From Opitutus sp. GAS368 (lineage in GTDB: Bacteria > Verrucomicrobiota > Verrucomicrobiia > Opitutales > Opitutaceae): a DNA stretch of 6,198 nucleotides. The notes beneath the pieces are model-generated. The model had not been told where the DNA came from, made no database searches, and saw nothing but the letters and a program-made list of their open reading frames with translations. The position numbers and the translations under genes were made by a program. The stretch lies in contig CAMATV010000205.1 of NCBI GenBank assembly GCA_945861235.1, forward strand, positions 1 to 6,198. The letters are read 5' to 3'. Numbering within the stretch: the stretch's first letter is position 1; the number at the start of each line of letters is the position of its first letter. Below, one piece after another: positions 1 through 6,165 of this stretch.

Positions 1-1475
1 ACCGAACCACCGGGCTGAATCGCTGCCGTGGCCCCGGCCGCAGCCGCGGCGACCAGTCCGTCCGCAAACGGAAACATTGCCTCGCTCGCCACGACCGATC
101 CGCGCAGATCGAGCCCCGCTTCGCCCGCTTTCCACACCGCGATGCGCGAACTGTCCACCCGCGCCATTTGTCCGGCACCGACACCGAGGGTCTGTTCGCC
201 GCGGCAGTAGACGATCGAGTTGGACTTCACGTGCTTCCCGACTTTCCAGCCAAAGAGCATCGCGGCCCATTCGTCGGCGGTCGGTTCGCGTTTCGTCACG
301 ACCTTGAATTCCTTTACGTTGCCGAGGGTGCGATCTCGATCCTGCACCAGCACACCGCCGACCACCGACCTCATTTCCTGCAACGCGTCGGCGCCGATGC
401 CACCCTTGGCAATCATCAGCCTCAGGTTTTTTTTCTTCGAAAAAATGGCCATGGCCTCGTCGCTGAAGCGCGGCGCGATGATCACCTCCGTGAAGATCTC
501 GGCAATGGCCTTCGCCAACTCTCCGTCGAGCGTTTGATTGACGATGATGATCCCACCAAACGGTGCCTGCCGATCAGTGGCGTAGGCCTGTTCCCACGCC
601 GACAGGAGCGTGTCTGCGCTCGCGACGCCGCACGGGTTCGTATGCTTCAAGATGGCCACCGTCGGTCGCTCAAACTCACCGATCAGGTAAGTAGCCGACG
701 TGATGTCCAAAATATTATTGTAGGACAGTTCCTTGCCTTGAAGCTGCGAAAAATGGTCGTGGAACGTGCCGTAGAGCGCCGCCTTTTGATGCGGATTCTC
801 CCCGTAGCGAAGGGACTGCGCTTTTTTCCACGACAGCGTCAGCGCCGGGGGCAATCCGCTCATCGCCTCGAGGTCGGGCTCGACCGCCTGCAACTCCAGA
901 TAGCGCGCGATCGCCGCATCGTAACTCGCGGTGCGCTGAAACACCTTGAGCGCGAGCTTGCGGCGGAGTTCGAGCAAACGCGCCGAATTTCCTTCCCCAG
1001 CCATCGCCGCGAGCACCGCGTCGTAGTCAGCCGGGTCGCACACCACGCTCACACTCTCGTGATTCTTGGCCGCGCTGCGCAGCATCGAGGGACCGCCGAT
1101 GTCGATATTTTCGATCGCCTCTTCGAAATGAACGTTCGGTTTCGCCACGGTTTCCTCGAAGGGATAGAGGTTCACGACGACGAGATCGATCAGCTCGATG
1201 GCGTTGGCCTTCGCCTGCGCGAGGTGGTCGGCCTTGTCGCGCCGGCAGAGCAATCCGCCGTGAATCTTCGGGTGCAGTGTCTTGACCCGACCTTCCATGA
1301 TTTCAGGAAACCCGGTGTGCTGACTGACCTCCGTTACCGGCAAACCGCGCTCGGCGAGCAGTTTCGCCGTGCCGCCGGTCGAGAGCAAGGCGTAGCCGTG
1401 CGTGCGCACGAGCACCGCCGCGAACTCCACCAGACCACGTTTGTCGCTGACAGAGAGCAGGGCAAGTTTCACCAT
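1..1475 (-). CDS. purH: Bifunctional AICAR formyltransferase / IMP cyclohydrolase PurH (3' end cut by the window)
   Basis: PurH catalyses the last two steps of de novo purine synthesis in the cytoplasm: formylation of AICAR with 10-formyl-THF, then ring closure to IMP. Reading leftwards from the ATG at 1475-1473, 491 codons stay open to the window edge. The N-terminal cyclohydrolase domain shows SVSDKRGLVEFA near residues 8-19, STGGTAK at 32-38, the FPEIMEGRVKTLHPK block at 56-70 and NIDIGGPSMLRSAAKNH after residue 120. The formyltransferase domain shows RYGENPHQK at 223-231, and KHTNPCGVA with the catalytic Lys277-His278 pair. Near the end it has GVGAGQMARVDS, ASEAMFPFADG and AIQPGGS. The family is usually about 510-530 residues, so only some 20-35 C-terminal residues are missing. 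No frameshift is seen. The start has no Shine-Dalgarno sequence but matches the family N-terminus (MVKLALLSVSDK). It is divergent from apaG. Confidence 0.97.
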   Translation of the reverse strand, partial: MVKLALLSVSDKRGLVEFAAVLVRTHGYALLSTGGTAKLLAERGLPVTEVSQHTGFPEIMEGRVKTLHPKIHGGLLCRRDKADHLAQAKANAIELIDLVVVNLYPFEETVAKPNVHFEEAIENIDIGGPSMLRSAAKNHESVSVVCDPADYDAVLAAMAGEGNSARLLELRRKLALKVFQRTASYDAAIARYLELQAVEPDLEAMSGLPPALTLSWKKAQSLRYGENPHQKAALYGTFHDHFSQLQGKELSYNNILDITSATYLIGEFERPTVAILKHTNPCGVASADTLLSAWEQAYATDRQAPFGGIIIVNQTLDGELAKAIAEIFTEVIIAPRFSDEAMAIFSKKKNLRLMIAKGGIGADALQEMRSVVGGVLVQDRDRTLGNVKEFKVVTKREPTADEWAAMLFGWKVGKHVKSNSIVYCRGEQTLGVGAGQMARVDSSRIAVWKAGEAGLDLRGSVVASEAMFPFADGLVAAAAAGATAAIQPGGS

Positions 1476-1575
1476 AGTGCGCGTTTCTGCGCGGCGTCGC
1501 GACGTGCGGCAAGGCCGAAAAATAACCCCTGCACACCGCGCTTGCCCACACGGCGTTTCCGAGTCTCCTGAGTGC
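1476..1575. promoter_or_regulatory. Divergent purH/apaG intergenic region with a 10-bp perfect palindrome
   Basis: These 100 bases lie between two divergent starts, so promoters for both genes are expected here. A perfect 10-bp palindrome, CGTCGCGACG, sits at 1495-1504, about 20 bases upstream of the purH ATG. A small GCGC-loop-GCGC hairpin lies beside it at 1479-1492. The only A/T-rich island, AAAAATAA around 1518-1525, reads TTATTTTT on the purH strand and could be a -10 region, but no convincing -35 box accompanies it. No purine-riboswitch-like layout was recognised. Regulatory function is inferred from position only. Confidence 0.35.
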
Positions 1576-1962
1576 GTGTCTAGCTCCTCCTGCGAACTCC
1601 CCGGTCTGACCGCCCGTCTCGACAAACTCCACTATCACCGTGGCGGCGCGAGCCTGCCGACCGACAAACCCCATGCGTTCATCTACTTTATCACGATTCA
1701 GAACCGGTCCGAACACACGGTCACCCTGCTGGGTCGAAAATGGGTCGTCGCTCACGCCGACGGCACCCGGCTCGTGACCGAGGGAGACAAGATCATCGGT
1801 GAAACGCCCCGCCTTGCCCCGGGCGAAGAGTTTTCCTACAACAGCTATCATGTCATCGGCGCCGATGCCCAGGCCCACGGGAGTTTTCACGGCGTGAATG
1901 AACTCGGCGCGAAGGTTCACGTCATCCTGCCCCCGTTCGACATGAACCCGCCACGGAACTGA
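1576..1962 (+). CDS. apaG: ApaG/DUF525 domain protein
   Basis: This is a small single-domain protein of the ApaG (DUF525) family, an immunoglobulin-like beta fold. Its exact role is unclear; in enterobacteria apaG neighbours the diadenosine tetraphosphatase gene apaH and is linked to cobalt/magnesium phenotypes. The family pattern is clear: a YFITIQNRSEHTVTLLGRKW strand pair, a DGTRLVTEGDKIIGETPRLAPGEEFSYNS core containing the typical GE.P.L.PGE.F.Y signature, then GSFHGVNE and the terminal ILPPFDM. The frame is open upstream to an ATG at 1402, but that would overlap purH on the other strand and add residues unlike the family. The first codon giving a normal length is GTG 1576, making 128 residues; GTG 1504 is an alternative. 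Ribosome binding is weak (TGAG just upstream). It is followed after 68 bases by the beta-CASP nuclease gene on the same strand. Confidence 0.88.
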   Translation: MSSSSCELPGLTARLDKLHYHRGGASLPTDKPHAFIYFITIQNRSEHTVTLLGRKWVVAHADGTRLVTEGDKIIGETPRLAPGEEFSYNSYHVIGADAQAHGSFHGVNELGAKVHVILPPFDMNPPRN

Positions 1963-2030
1963 GCCCCAAAAAACATTCGCGCAAATTCGTCCTCGTTCTC
2001 CGCCAGGTTATCGTTTTGCCTGTCCGGTTC

Positions 2031-3389
2031 ATGAAACTCACAGACCTGAACCGCGACGGCGGCATTGGTGCCAATTCGCTGTTCGTCCAAATCGGCGACC
2101 TCAATATTTTGGTCGATTGCGGCCTAAATCCTAAGAGCATCGGCCGCGCGGCGACCCCTGATCTTTCCAAAATTCGTGGCATCACGCTCGACCTGATCAT
2201 CATAACGCACTGCCATCTCGATCACATCGGCAGCCTGCCAGTGGTGATGCGCGAGCACCCCAACACGCCCGTCATTATGACGACGTCCAGCCGCATGCTC
2301 ATCGAGCGCATGCTGCATAATTCGGCCAATGTCATGATGCGCCAGAAGGACGAGGCCAACATCCCCGACTATCCGCTCTTCACCCACGACGAGATTGATC
2401 GCATCGGCAAACGCCTCAACGGCCTCCCTTATGGCCACGCCAAACATTTTCGCGGCGCGAAGGACGAAATCGAAATCATCTTTCACCCCGCCGGTCACGT
2501 GGCGGGCGCAGCCGCCGTCGAGCTCCACCACAAGCACCGCCAGATTTTCTTCACCGGCGACGTTCTTTTCGAGAACCAGCGCACCCTCCTCGGTGCCAAG
2601 TTTCCTTCCGGCCACTTCGACACGCTCATCACCGAGACGACGCGCGGCACCACCGAGCGCCCGATCGGTAAGGAACGCGTCAACGAAGTCGCCCGCCTTG
2701 TTTCGACCATTAACGACACCATCCAACGCGGTGGCTCGTTTCTCCTCCCCGTCTTCGCGCTCGGCCGCATGCAGGAGGTGCTCGCGATCATCCACGACGC
2801 CCGCAAATTCGGTCGCCTCGTCGATTGTCCGATTTTCGCCTCCGGTCTAGGGATGGATCTCGCCGATTATTTCGACGAAATCAGCCGCAAGACGAAGCAC
2901 GTGAATTTCAACCGCGGCATCATCAAGGACCTAAAAATCAAGCCCACCCCGCGCAAGCTCGTGGCCGGCGAAGACCCCAAGCAAAACGCCCTCTACATCA
3001 TCAGCTCCGGCATGCTCGTCGAGCGCACTCCGAGCTACACGCTCGCCTCAGGCCTGCTCGGCAATGCGCACAACACGATCGGCTTTGTCGGCTACTGCGA
3101 TCCAGATACTCCCGGCGGCAAACTACTCGCCTCCAAGGTCGGCGACACCTTCGTGTTCGAAACCGCGCACGTGAAGGTGAAAATCAAAGCCCGCGTCGAA
3201 CGCTTCGAATTAAGCGGTCATGCCGACCGTGAAGAACTCCTGGAGTTCGCCATCCAGACCGGCGCGCGCAGCATCGTGCTGACCCACGGCGACCAAGCCG
3301 CCCGCGATTGGTTTGCGGCCCAGCTCGCCGAAAAAGCGCCCAACTCCAAGGTGCTCGATCCGGTGCCACTGCAGACCTATCAGGTATGA
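2031..3389 (+). CDS. Beta-CASP metallo-beta-lactamase-fold RNA nuclease (RNA-processing exonuclease/endonuclease family)
   Basis: This is a 452-residue zinc-dependent nuclease of the CPSF73/Ysh1-like beta-CASP group. It is probably cytosolic and active on RNA; the precise substrate cannot be read from sequence. Metal-ligand motifs are intact: HCHLDH at residues 60-65, PAGH with His156, and FTGD with Asp177. The beta-CASP insert follows, with motif A in TETTRG (Glu202), motif B in SGHAD (His397) and motif C in LTHGD (His419). LLPVFALGRMQE (239-249) and ISSGML (324-329) are also typical. Motif A is slightly unusual, since many relatives read ESTYG. There is no KH or other added domain and no signal peptide. 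ATG 2031 is chosen because MKLTDLNRDGGIGANS fits the family start. An in-frame TTG at 2016 has AGG eight bases upstream and would add five residues. It lies downstream of apaG on the same strand. Confidence 0.95.
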   Translation: MKLTDLNRDGGIGANSLFVQIGDLNILVDCGLNPKSIGRAATPDLSKIRGITLDLIIITHCHLDHIGSLPVVMREHPNTPVIMTTSSRMLIERMLHNSANVMMRQKDEANIPDYPLFTHDEIDRIGKRLNGLPYGHAKHFRGAKDEIEIIFHPAGHVAGAAAVELHHKHRQIFFTGDVLFENQRTLLGAKFPSGHFDTLITETTRGTTERPIGKERVNEVARLVSTINDTIQRGGSFLLPVFALGRMQEVLAIIHDARKFGRLVDCPIFASGLGMDLADYFDEISRKTKHVNFNRGIIKDLKIKPTPRKLVAGEDPKQNALYIISSGMLVERTPSYTLASGLLGNAHNTIGFVGYCDPDTPGGKLLASKVGDTFVFETAHVKVKIKARVERFELSGHADREELLEFAIQTGARSIVLTHGDQAARDWFAAQLAEKAPNSKVLDPVPLQTYQV

Positions 3390-3392
3390 GCA

Positions 3393-3419
3393 GTGGCGGC
3401 TGCCCGTTGGGGCCGCCAC
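3393..3419 (+). terminator. Hairpin just after the beta-CASP gene, possible terminator
   Basis: GTGGCGGC at 3393-3400 pairs perfectly with GCCGCCAC at 3412-3419 around an 11-base loop, beginning three bases after the stop codon. A second copy of GCCGCCAC at 3428-3435 could pair instead. No T-tract follows, so classical intrinsic termination is uncertain. The place between convergent genes fits a transcription barrier. Confidence 0.4.
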
Positions 3420-3470
3420 CAAGCTTCGCCGCCACCGGGCTGGCCATGCTCGCGGTCCTCGCGCGCTCCC

Positions 3471-3521
3471 GGTAGGCGTATCCGCAGCGGTGCGGTCAGG
3501 CTGGCCTGAATACAGCCTACC
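3471..3521. repeat. REPIN/BIME-like nested palindrome (compact three-way junction)
   Basis: An outer stem joins GGTAGGCGTAT (3471-3481) to ATAC-A-GCCTACC (3510-3521), with one unpaired A at 3514. Inside it two hairpins lie back to back with no bases between: CCGCA-GCGG-TGCGG (3482-3495) and TCAGG-CTGG-CCTGA (3496-3509). Read inward from either strand, each half starts with the same head, GTAGGC(T)GTAT, followed by a hairpin. That is the layout of inverted REP doublets, whose heads are typically GTAG. The last five bases overlap the stop codon of the phosphatase gene. Repeat status cannot be shown from one copy; a bidirectional terminator is the alternative. Confidence 0.55.
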
Positions 3522-4320
3522 CGCTCATCAGCTCGCGCAACCGCGCGCACATCGCGGGACTGCCCGCCACGTAGATGATTGGCTTCATCTGCAAATCAAA
3601 GAACCGCATTGGCAGTTGCTCGCCGTTGAGAAAATGCACTGCGCCGCCCGTCGCCCGCACCAGCGGGATCGCCGCCGCGAGGTCCCAGATCTTCACATTG
3701 TAATCGACGCAGCCGTCGAGCCGGCCGGCCGCCACGTAGGCGAGGTGCAACGTCGCACTGCCCAGACCGCGAATCTTGAAGTGCGAGAGCACGCCGCTCG
3801 CCATGGGTATCAGCTGTTTGTCGCTGGGACTGTGAAAACCAATCAGCGTTTCCCGGGATATCGGTGCGTGCTTCACGCCGGCCACGCGTGCTCCGTCCTG
3901 GAGTCCGAATCCCGGCCCACCGTGAATGAGCACCCGGCGACTCAAATCGTAGACGACCCCGTAAATGGGCTCCCCGTGTTCGCAGAGGGCCAGCGAAATC
4001 GCGCAGTGCGGAAATCCCAACGCGAAATTGTTCGTGCCGTCGATCGGGTCGAGCACCCATGAAAAACGCGCCGTCACCGGGATCGGCGCCTCCGTCGCCG
4101 CCAGTTCTTCGCTGAAGAACTGGTCAGCCGGAAACTGCGTGGCGAGCTCGCGGAAAATATTTTCTGAAATGGCCACGTCCGTCGCCGTCACCCGCGTGCC
4201 ATCGCTCTTCCATTTACTTTCAGCTCGACCGAATTCGCGATGCAGCAGTGCAGTTTGCGCGAGGACCGCGACCTTGGCGGCGGCGATGCGAGCGAGTAAT
4301 TCCGATGACGACATAGCCAT
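3517..4320 (-). CDS. Inositol monophosphatase family protein
   Basis: This is a 267-residue Mg-dependent, lithium-sensitive-type phosphatase fold (IMPase/SuhB group), a typical length for the family. It probably dephosphorylates inositol monophosphate or a related sugar phosphate in the cytoplasm. Visible motifs are VTATD (44-48) and the acidic SEE (70-72), where relatives usually have GEE. The metal-binding DPIDGTNNF block is at 91-99 (Asp91, Asp94, Thr96). The C-terminal WDLAAAIPLVRATGG (212-226) carries Asp213. The TNNFALGFPH context favours IMPase over CysQ or HisN-type relatives, but substrate specificity is inferred. ATG 4320 is used, with GGATTGG just upstream; ATG 4314 would shorten the protein by two residues. 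The TAG stop (3519-3517) falls inside the arm of the nested palindrome at 3471-3521. It is convergent with the beta-CASP gene and lies 68 bases downstream of the FmdB-like gene. Confidence 0.93.
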   Translation of the reverse strand: MAMSSSELLARIAAAKVAVLAQTALLHREFGRAESKWKSDGTRVTATDVAISENIFRELATQFPADQFFSEELAATEAPIPVTARFSWVLDPIDGTNNFALGFPHCAISLALCEHGEPIYGVVYDLSRRVLIHGGPGFGLQDGARVAGVKHAPISRETLIGFHSPSDKQLIPMASGVLSHFKIRGLGSATLHLAYVAAGRLDGCVDYNVKIWDLAAAIPLVRATGGAVHFLNGEQLPMRFFDLQMKPIIYVAGSPAMCARLRELMSG

Positions 4321-4367
4321 CCAATCCGTGCTATTTTGCGCGCCGGCTCAAACAGAATTGCCGCGCC

Positions 4368-4383
4368 CGGCCAAAATCGGCCG
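4368..4383 (-). terminator. Small hairpin after the FmdB-like gene
   Basis: CGGCC (4368-4372) pairs with GGCCG (4379-4383) around a six-base A/T-rich loop. On the transcribed strand it begins five bases after the FmdB-like stop codon. The stem is only 5 bp and no T-run follows, so at best it is a weak terminator or a processing or stability hairpin between this gene and the phosphatase gene. Confidence 0.2.
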
Positions 4384-4388
4384 CGGAC

Positions 4389-4970
4389 TCACTCGTAGTC
4401 GTAAAGCACCGGATCACGGCGGAGCGGGGGGCGTGGTTTGAACCGATGCTTCGCCTCCTTTGGATTTTTCGGCGGGGAACCGTCGCTGCCCATGCCACCC
4501 ATCCCGCCCATGCCCATGTCGTCGCCATAGGGATCGCCACCTTCCGGCTTCTCACCGCCACCCAACTGCTCTTCCAGCGAATCCGGATCCGCTCCCTCTT
4601 CCAATTTCCGCACGACCTCTTCCATTTCGCCGTCGATTTTCTCGCCGGTCATTTCCGACATCTTGCGCATCATCCGCGCCATTGCCTTCGGGTCATTTTC
4701 ATCCACACCGGAAAACTCCTTTTCCATCGCACCCATCGCCGCTTCCATCCGGACGTCCTCGGCAGGATCACCCGCCTCCGCGCCCGACTGGGGCAAGGCG
4801 GGTTCGTCGCTTTTCCCGCCCGTCGTCACCGCAAAGGCCGAGACGAGCTTGCGCAGCTTGAATTTCGGATTGTCCGGGCACTTCGGCACTCCCTTCCCCT
4901 GCGCCAGAGTCTTGGCGTAGAATTGGTAGATCGTGTGGTTATCCTGACAATAGTACTCGTAGATCGGCAT
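4389..4970 (-). CDS. FmdB-like putative regulatory protein with degenerate zinc ribbon
   Basis: This is a 193-residue protein whose first 45 residues match the FmdB/CxxC_CxxC_SSSS zinc-ribbon family: MPIYEYYC at the N-terminus and KLRKLVSAF at the end of the ribbon. FmdB is named for a putative regulator of formamidase expression; the function of most members is unknown. The usual two CxxC knuckles are broken: the first reads C8-Q-D-N-H12 and the second C31-P-D-N, so only two of four cysteines remain. Next comes an acidic, probably helical part (about 70-140) rich in Glu, Lys and Met. Then come a Gly/Met-rich linker (DMGMGGMGGMG, 151-161) and a basic tail, HRFKPRPPLRRDPVLYDYE. ATG 4970 is chosen because MPIYEY is the canonical start. 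The frame stays open upstream to an ATG at 5102, but that stretch looks non-coding. No Shine-Dalgarno sequence is seen. Confidence 0.85.
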   Translation of the reverse strand: MPIYEYYCQDNHTIYQFYAKTLAQGKGVPKCPDNPKFKLRKLVSAFAVTTGGKSDEPALPQSGAEAGDPAEDVRMEAAMGAMEKEFSGVDENDPKAMARMMRKMSEMTGEKIDGEMEEVVRKLEEGADPDSLEEQLGGGEKPEGGDPYGDDMGMGGMGGMGSDGSPPKNPKEAKHRFKPRPPLRRDPVLYDYE

Positions 4971-5173
4971 ACGTGATCGGTTGTAGTAAAGTCCTCGCGA
5001 TGCGCAAGGGGCCGCCTTCGTTTTCCCCGTAGTGGCGACCGGCTCCTCAGCCAGCACCCGCACGGTGCGCGGATCCTCACGCGCTCGTCGGCGGCGATGC
5101 AACGGTGGTTCACCCCGCGACGAGTGGCGGCCCTGCAGTCCAAATCGAATTCACTCAAGGACTGACGAGCGCA
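4971..5173 (-). other. Leader/intergenic region between the sialate-lyase and FmdB-like genes, with inverted repeats
   Basis: This 203-base gap has no gene I can support. GCGCTCGTC (5081-5089) is perfectly complementary to GACGAGCGC (5164-5172), which lies directly after the lyase stop codon. A second, slightly imperfect partner containing GACGAG lies at 5118-5126. A 6-bp hairpin, CAGTCC/GGACTG (5136-5141 and 5159-5164), is nested within. No tRNA fold was found. The gap probably holds the end of the upstream transcript and the leader or promoter of the FmdB-like gene. Confidence 0.4.
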
Positions 5174-6100
5174 TCATGCGACAGGCCGGCAGGCGAAATC
5201 AAAGAACCCAATTTCGGTTAACTGAGCGCGGACGGTGACGAGTTGTGCGGCGCTCGGCTGCATCAACGGCAGACGCACCGGGCCGCAGTCTACACCGAGC
5301 ATCGCCATGAGCGCCTTCGAGGCAGCGAGGTGCGTGACGCCGACGCCGTTGCAGATCGCGATCATCTTGATCGCCGTGTCCTGCAACGTTCGCGCCGTGG
5401 CTGCATCGCCTTTCTGGTGTGCGTCCAGCACGCGGAGGTAAAGCGGGGCCGCGTAGTTGTAGGTGCTGCCCACGGCTCCCCGGGCACCGGCTTTCCATCC
5501 TTCGAGCAATAATTCGTCACGACCGAAAAGAATATCAAAGCGACCGCCCGCCGCCGTGACACATGCGCCGTAGTCAGGGAAATCTTCGTAGGTGTATTTC
5601 ACACCAACGAGCGTGGGGATGCGGTCGGCCGCCTTCGCGAGAAACTCGGCAACGGGGAAAGTCACCCCGGTCATCGACGGAATATTGTAGTAGTAAAACG
5701 GCAGGGACGGCGCGGCTGAGGCGACCGCTTCGCACCAGTCGACAAGCTCGTCGGTGTTGCGCGGTTTAAAAAACATCGGGGCCAAGGCCGAGACCGCAGC
5801 CGCGCCAATTTTTGCCGCATGCGCAGTGAGTTTGCGGGCATCTTCGAGGCAGGTGTGACCGACGTGGACGATCACGGGCAAACTCTGGTCGGCGGACTCC
5901 ACCCATTTGGCGGAAACGGCCAGACGCTCCTCCAGCGTCAGGGAAAGCCCCTCACCGGTCGTGCCACACACGAAGGCGGCGCGCACGCCGTTTTCCCGCA
6001 GGAAACGAGCGTAGGTCGGGATGACGTCGAGATTAATCGAGCGGTCGGCGTTGAAGGGCGTGAAGGGAGCGGCGACGAGGCCGCGGAATCGGTTTTGCAT
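5174..6100 (-). CDS. nanA: N-acetylneuraminate lyase-type aldolase (DapA/NanA superfamily)
   Basis: This is a 308-residue class I aldolase of the DapA/NanA TIM-barrel superfamily. It would cleave N-acetylneuraminate to N-acetylmannosamine and pyruvate through a Schiff base in the cytoplasm. Catalytic features are present: the carboxylate-binding GTTGE at 46-50, Tyr138 in FYYYNIP, the Schiff-base Lys168 in VGVKYT, and substrate-side FGRDE (192-196) and Ser212 in GSTYNY. The segments GTTGEGLSL, PALPFYYY-like APSLPFYYYNIPSMTGV, GAVGSTYNY and GPVRLPL resemble animal-type sialate lyases more than E. coli DapA. Dihydrodipicolinate synthase or another keto-acid aldolase remains possible. ATG 6100 is chosen because MQNRFRGLVAAPFTPF aligns with the family start; the frame extends to a TTG at 6151 but adds unlikely sequence. 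The region before the start is pyrimidine-rich with no Shine-Dalgarno sequence. No other sialic acid gene is complete in the window. Confidence 0.82.
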   Translation of the reverse strand: MQNRFRGLVAAPFTPFNADRSINLDVIPTYARFLRENGVRAAFVCGTTGEGLSLTLEERLAVSAKWVESADQSLPVIVHVGHTCLEDARKLTAHAAKIGAAAVSALAPMFFKPRNTDELVDWCEAVASAAPSLPFYYYNIPSMTGVTFPVAEFLAKAADRIPTLVGVKYTYEDFPDYGACVTAAGGRFDILFGRDELLLEGWKAGARGAVGSTYNYAAPLYLRVLDAHQKGDAATARTLQDTAIKMIAICNGVGVTHLAASKALMAMLGVDCGPVRLPLMQPSAAQLVTVRAQLTEIGFFDFACRPVA

Positions 6101-6165
6101 GGAAAGAGAGTAGTGGAAAATAGCGGAACGATCAGGGCGAGGCCGGAGCAAAAAGGAATGTGAGC
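6101..6165. promoter_or_regulatory. Divergent intergenic region upstream of the lyase gene
   Basis: These 65 bases separate the minus-strand lyase start from the probable plus-strand start at 6166. They should hold both promoters if the right-hand gene is real. AAAAGGAA at 6151-6158 is a good ribosome binding site for the plus-strand gene. I see no clear -35/-10 pair and no operator-like palindrome. Confidence 0.3.

Noticed and set aside
168..1571. 467-codon plus-strand open frame opposite purH
   Set aside because: It runs in exact codon register antisense to purH, where GC-rich coding leaves few stop complements. Its translation is low-complexity Arg/His/Leu-rich with no family resemblance, while the purH strand carries all expected motifs.
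1303..1920. 205-codon minus-strand open frame across the purH start and apaG
   Set aside because: It overlaps two well-supported genes and its translation has no recognisable domain; it is a shadow of apaG.
2124..2795. 223-codon minus-strand open frame inside the beta-CASP gene
   Set aside because: It is an antisense shadow in codon register with the nuclease gene; the nuclease frame has all metal-binding motifs.
3421..3426. AAGCTT here and again at the last six bases of the window
   Set aside because: These are HindIII-type hexamers expected by chance; they give no evidence of a cloning junction or repeat.
4446..4976. 176-codon plus-strand open frame opposite the FmdB-like gene
   Set aside because: It is rich in His, Arg and Phe, as expected from the reverse of acidic Glu/Asp/Lys codons, and has no domain; the minus-strand frame starts with canonical MPIYEY.
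4971..5102. Upstream extension of the FmdB-like protein to an ATG at 5102
   Set aside because: The extra 44 residues are Arg-rich with no family counterpart, and the family nearly always begins at MPIYEY.
5100..5173. Possible tRNA, from TTCGATT on the minus strand and nearby GGTTCA on the plus strand
   Set aside because: The five base pairs expected on each side of the T-loop do not form, and no acceptor or anticodon arm could be fitted.
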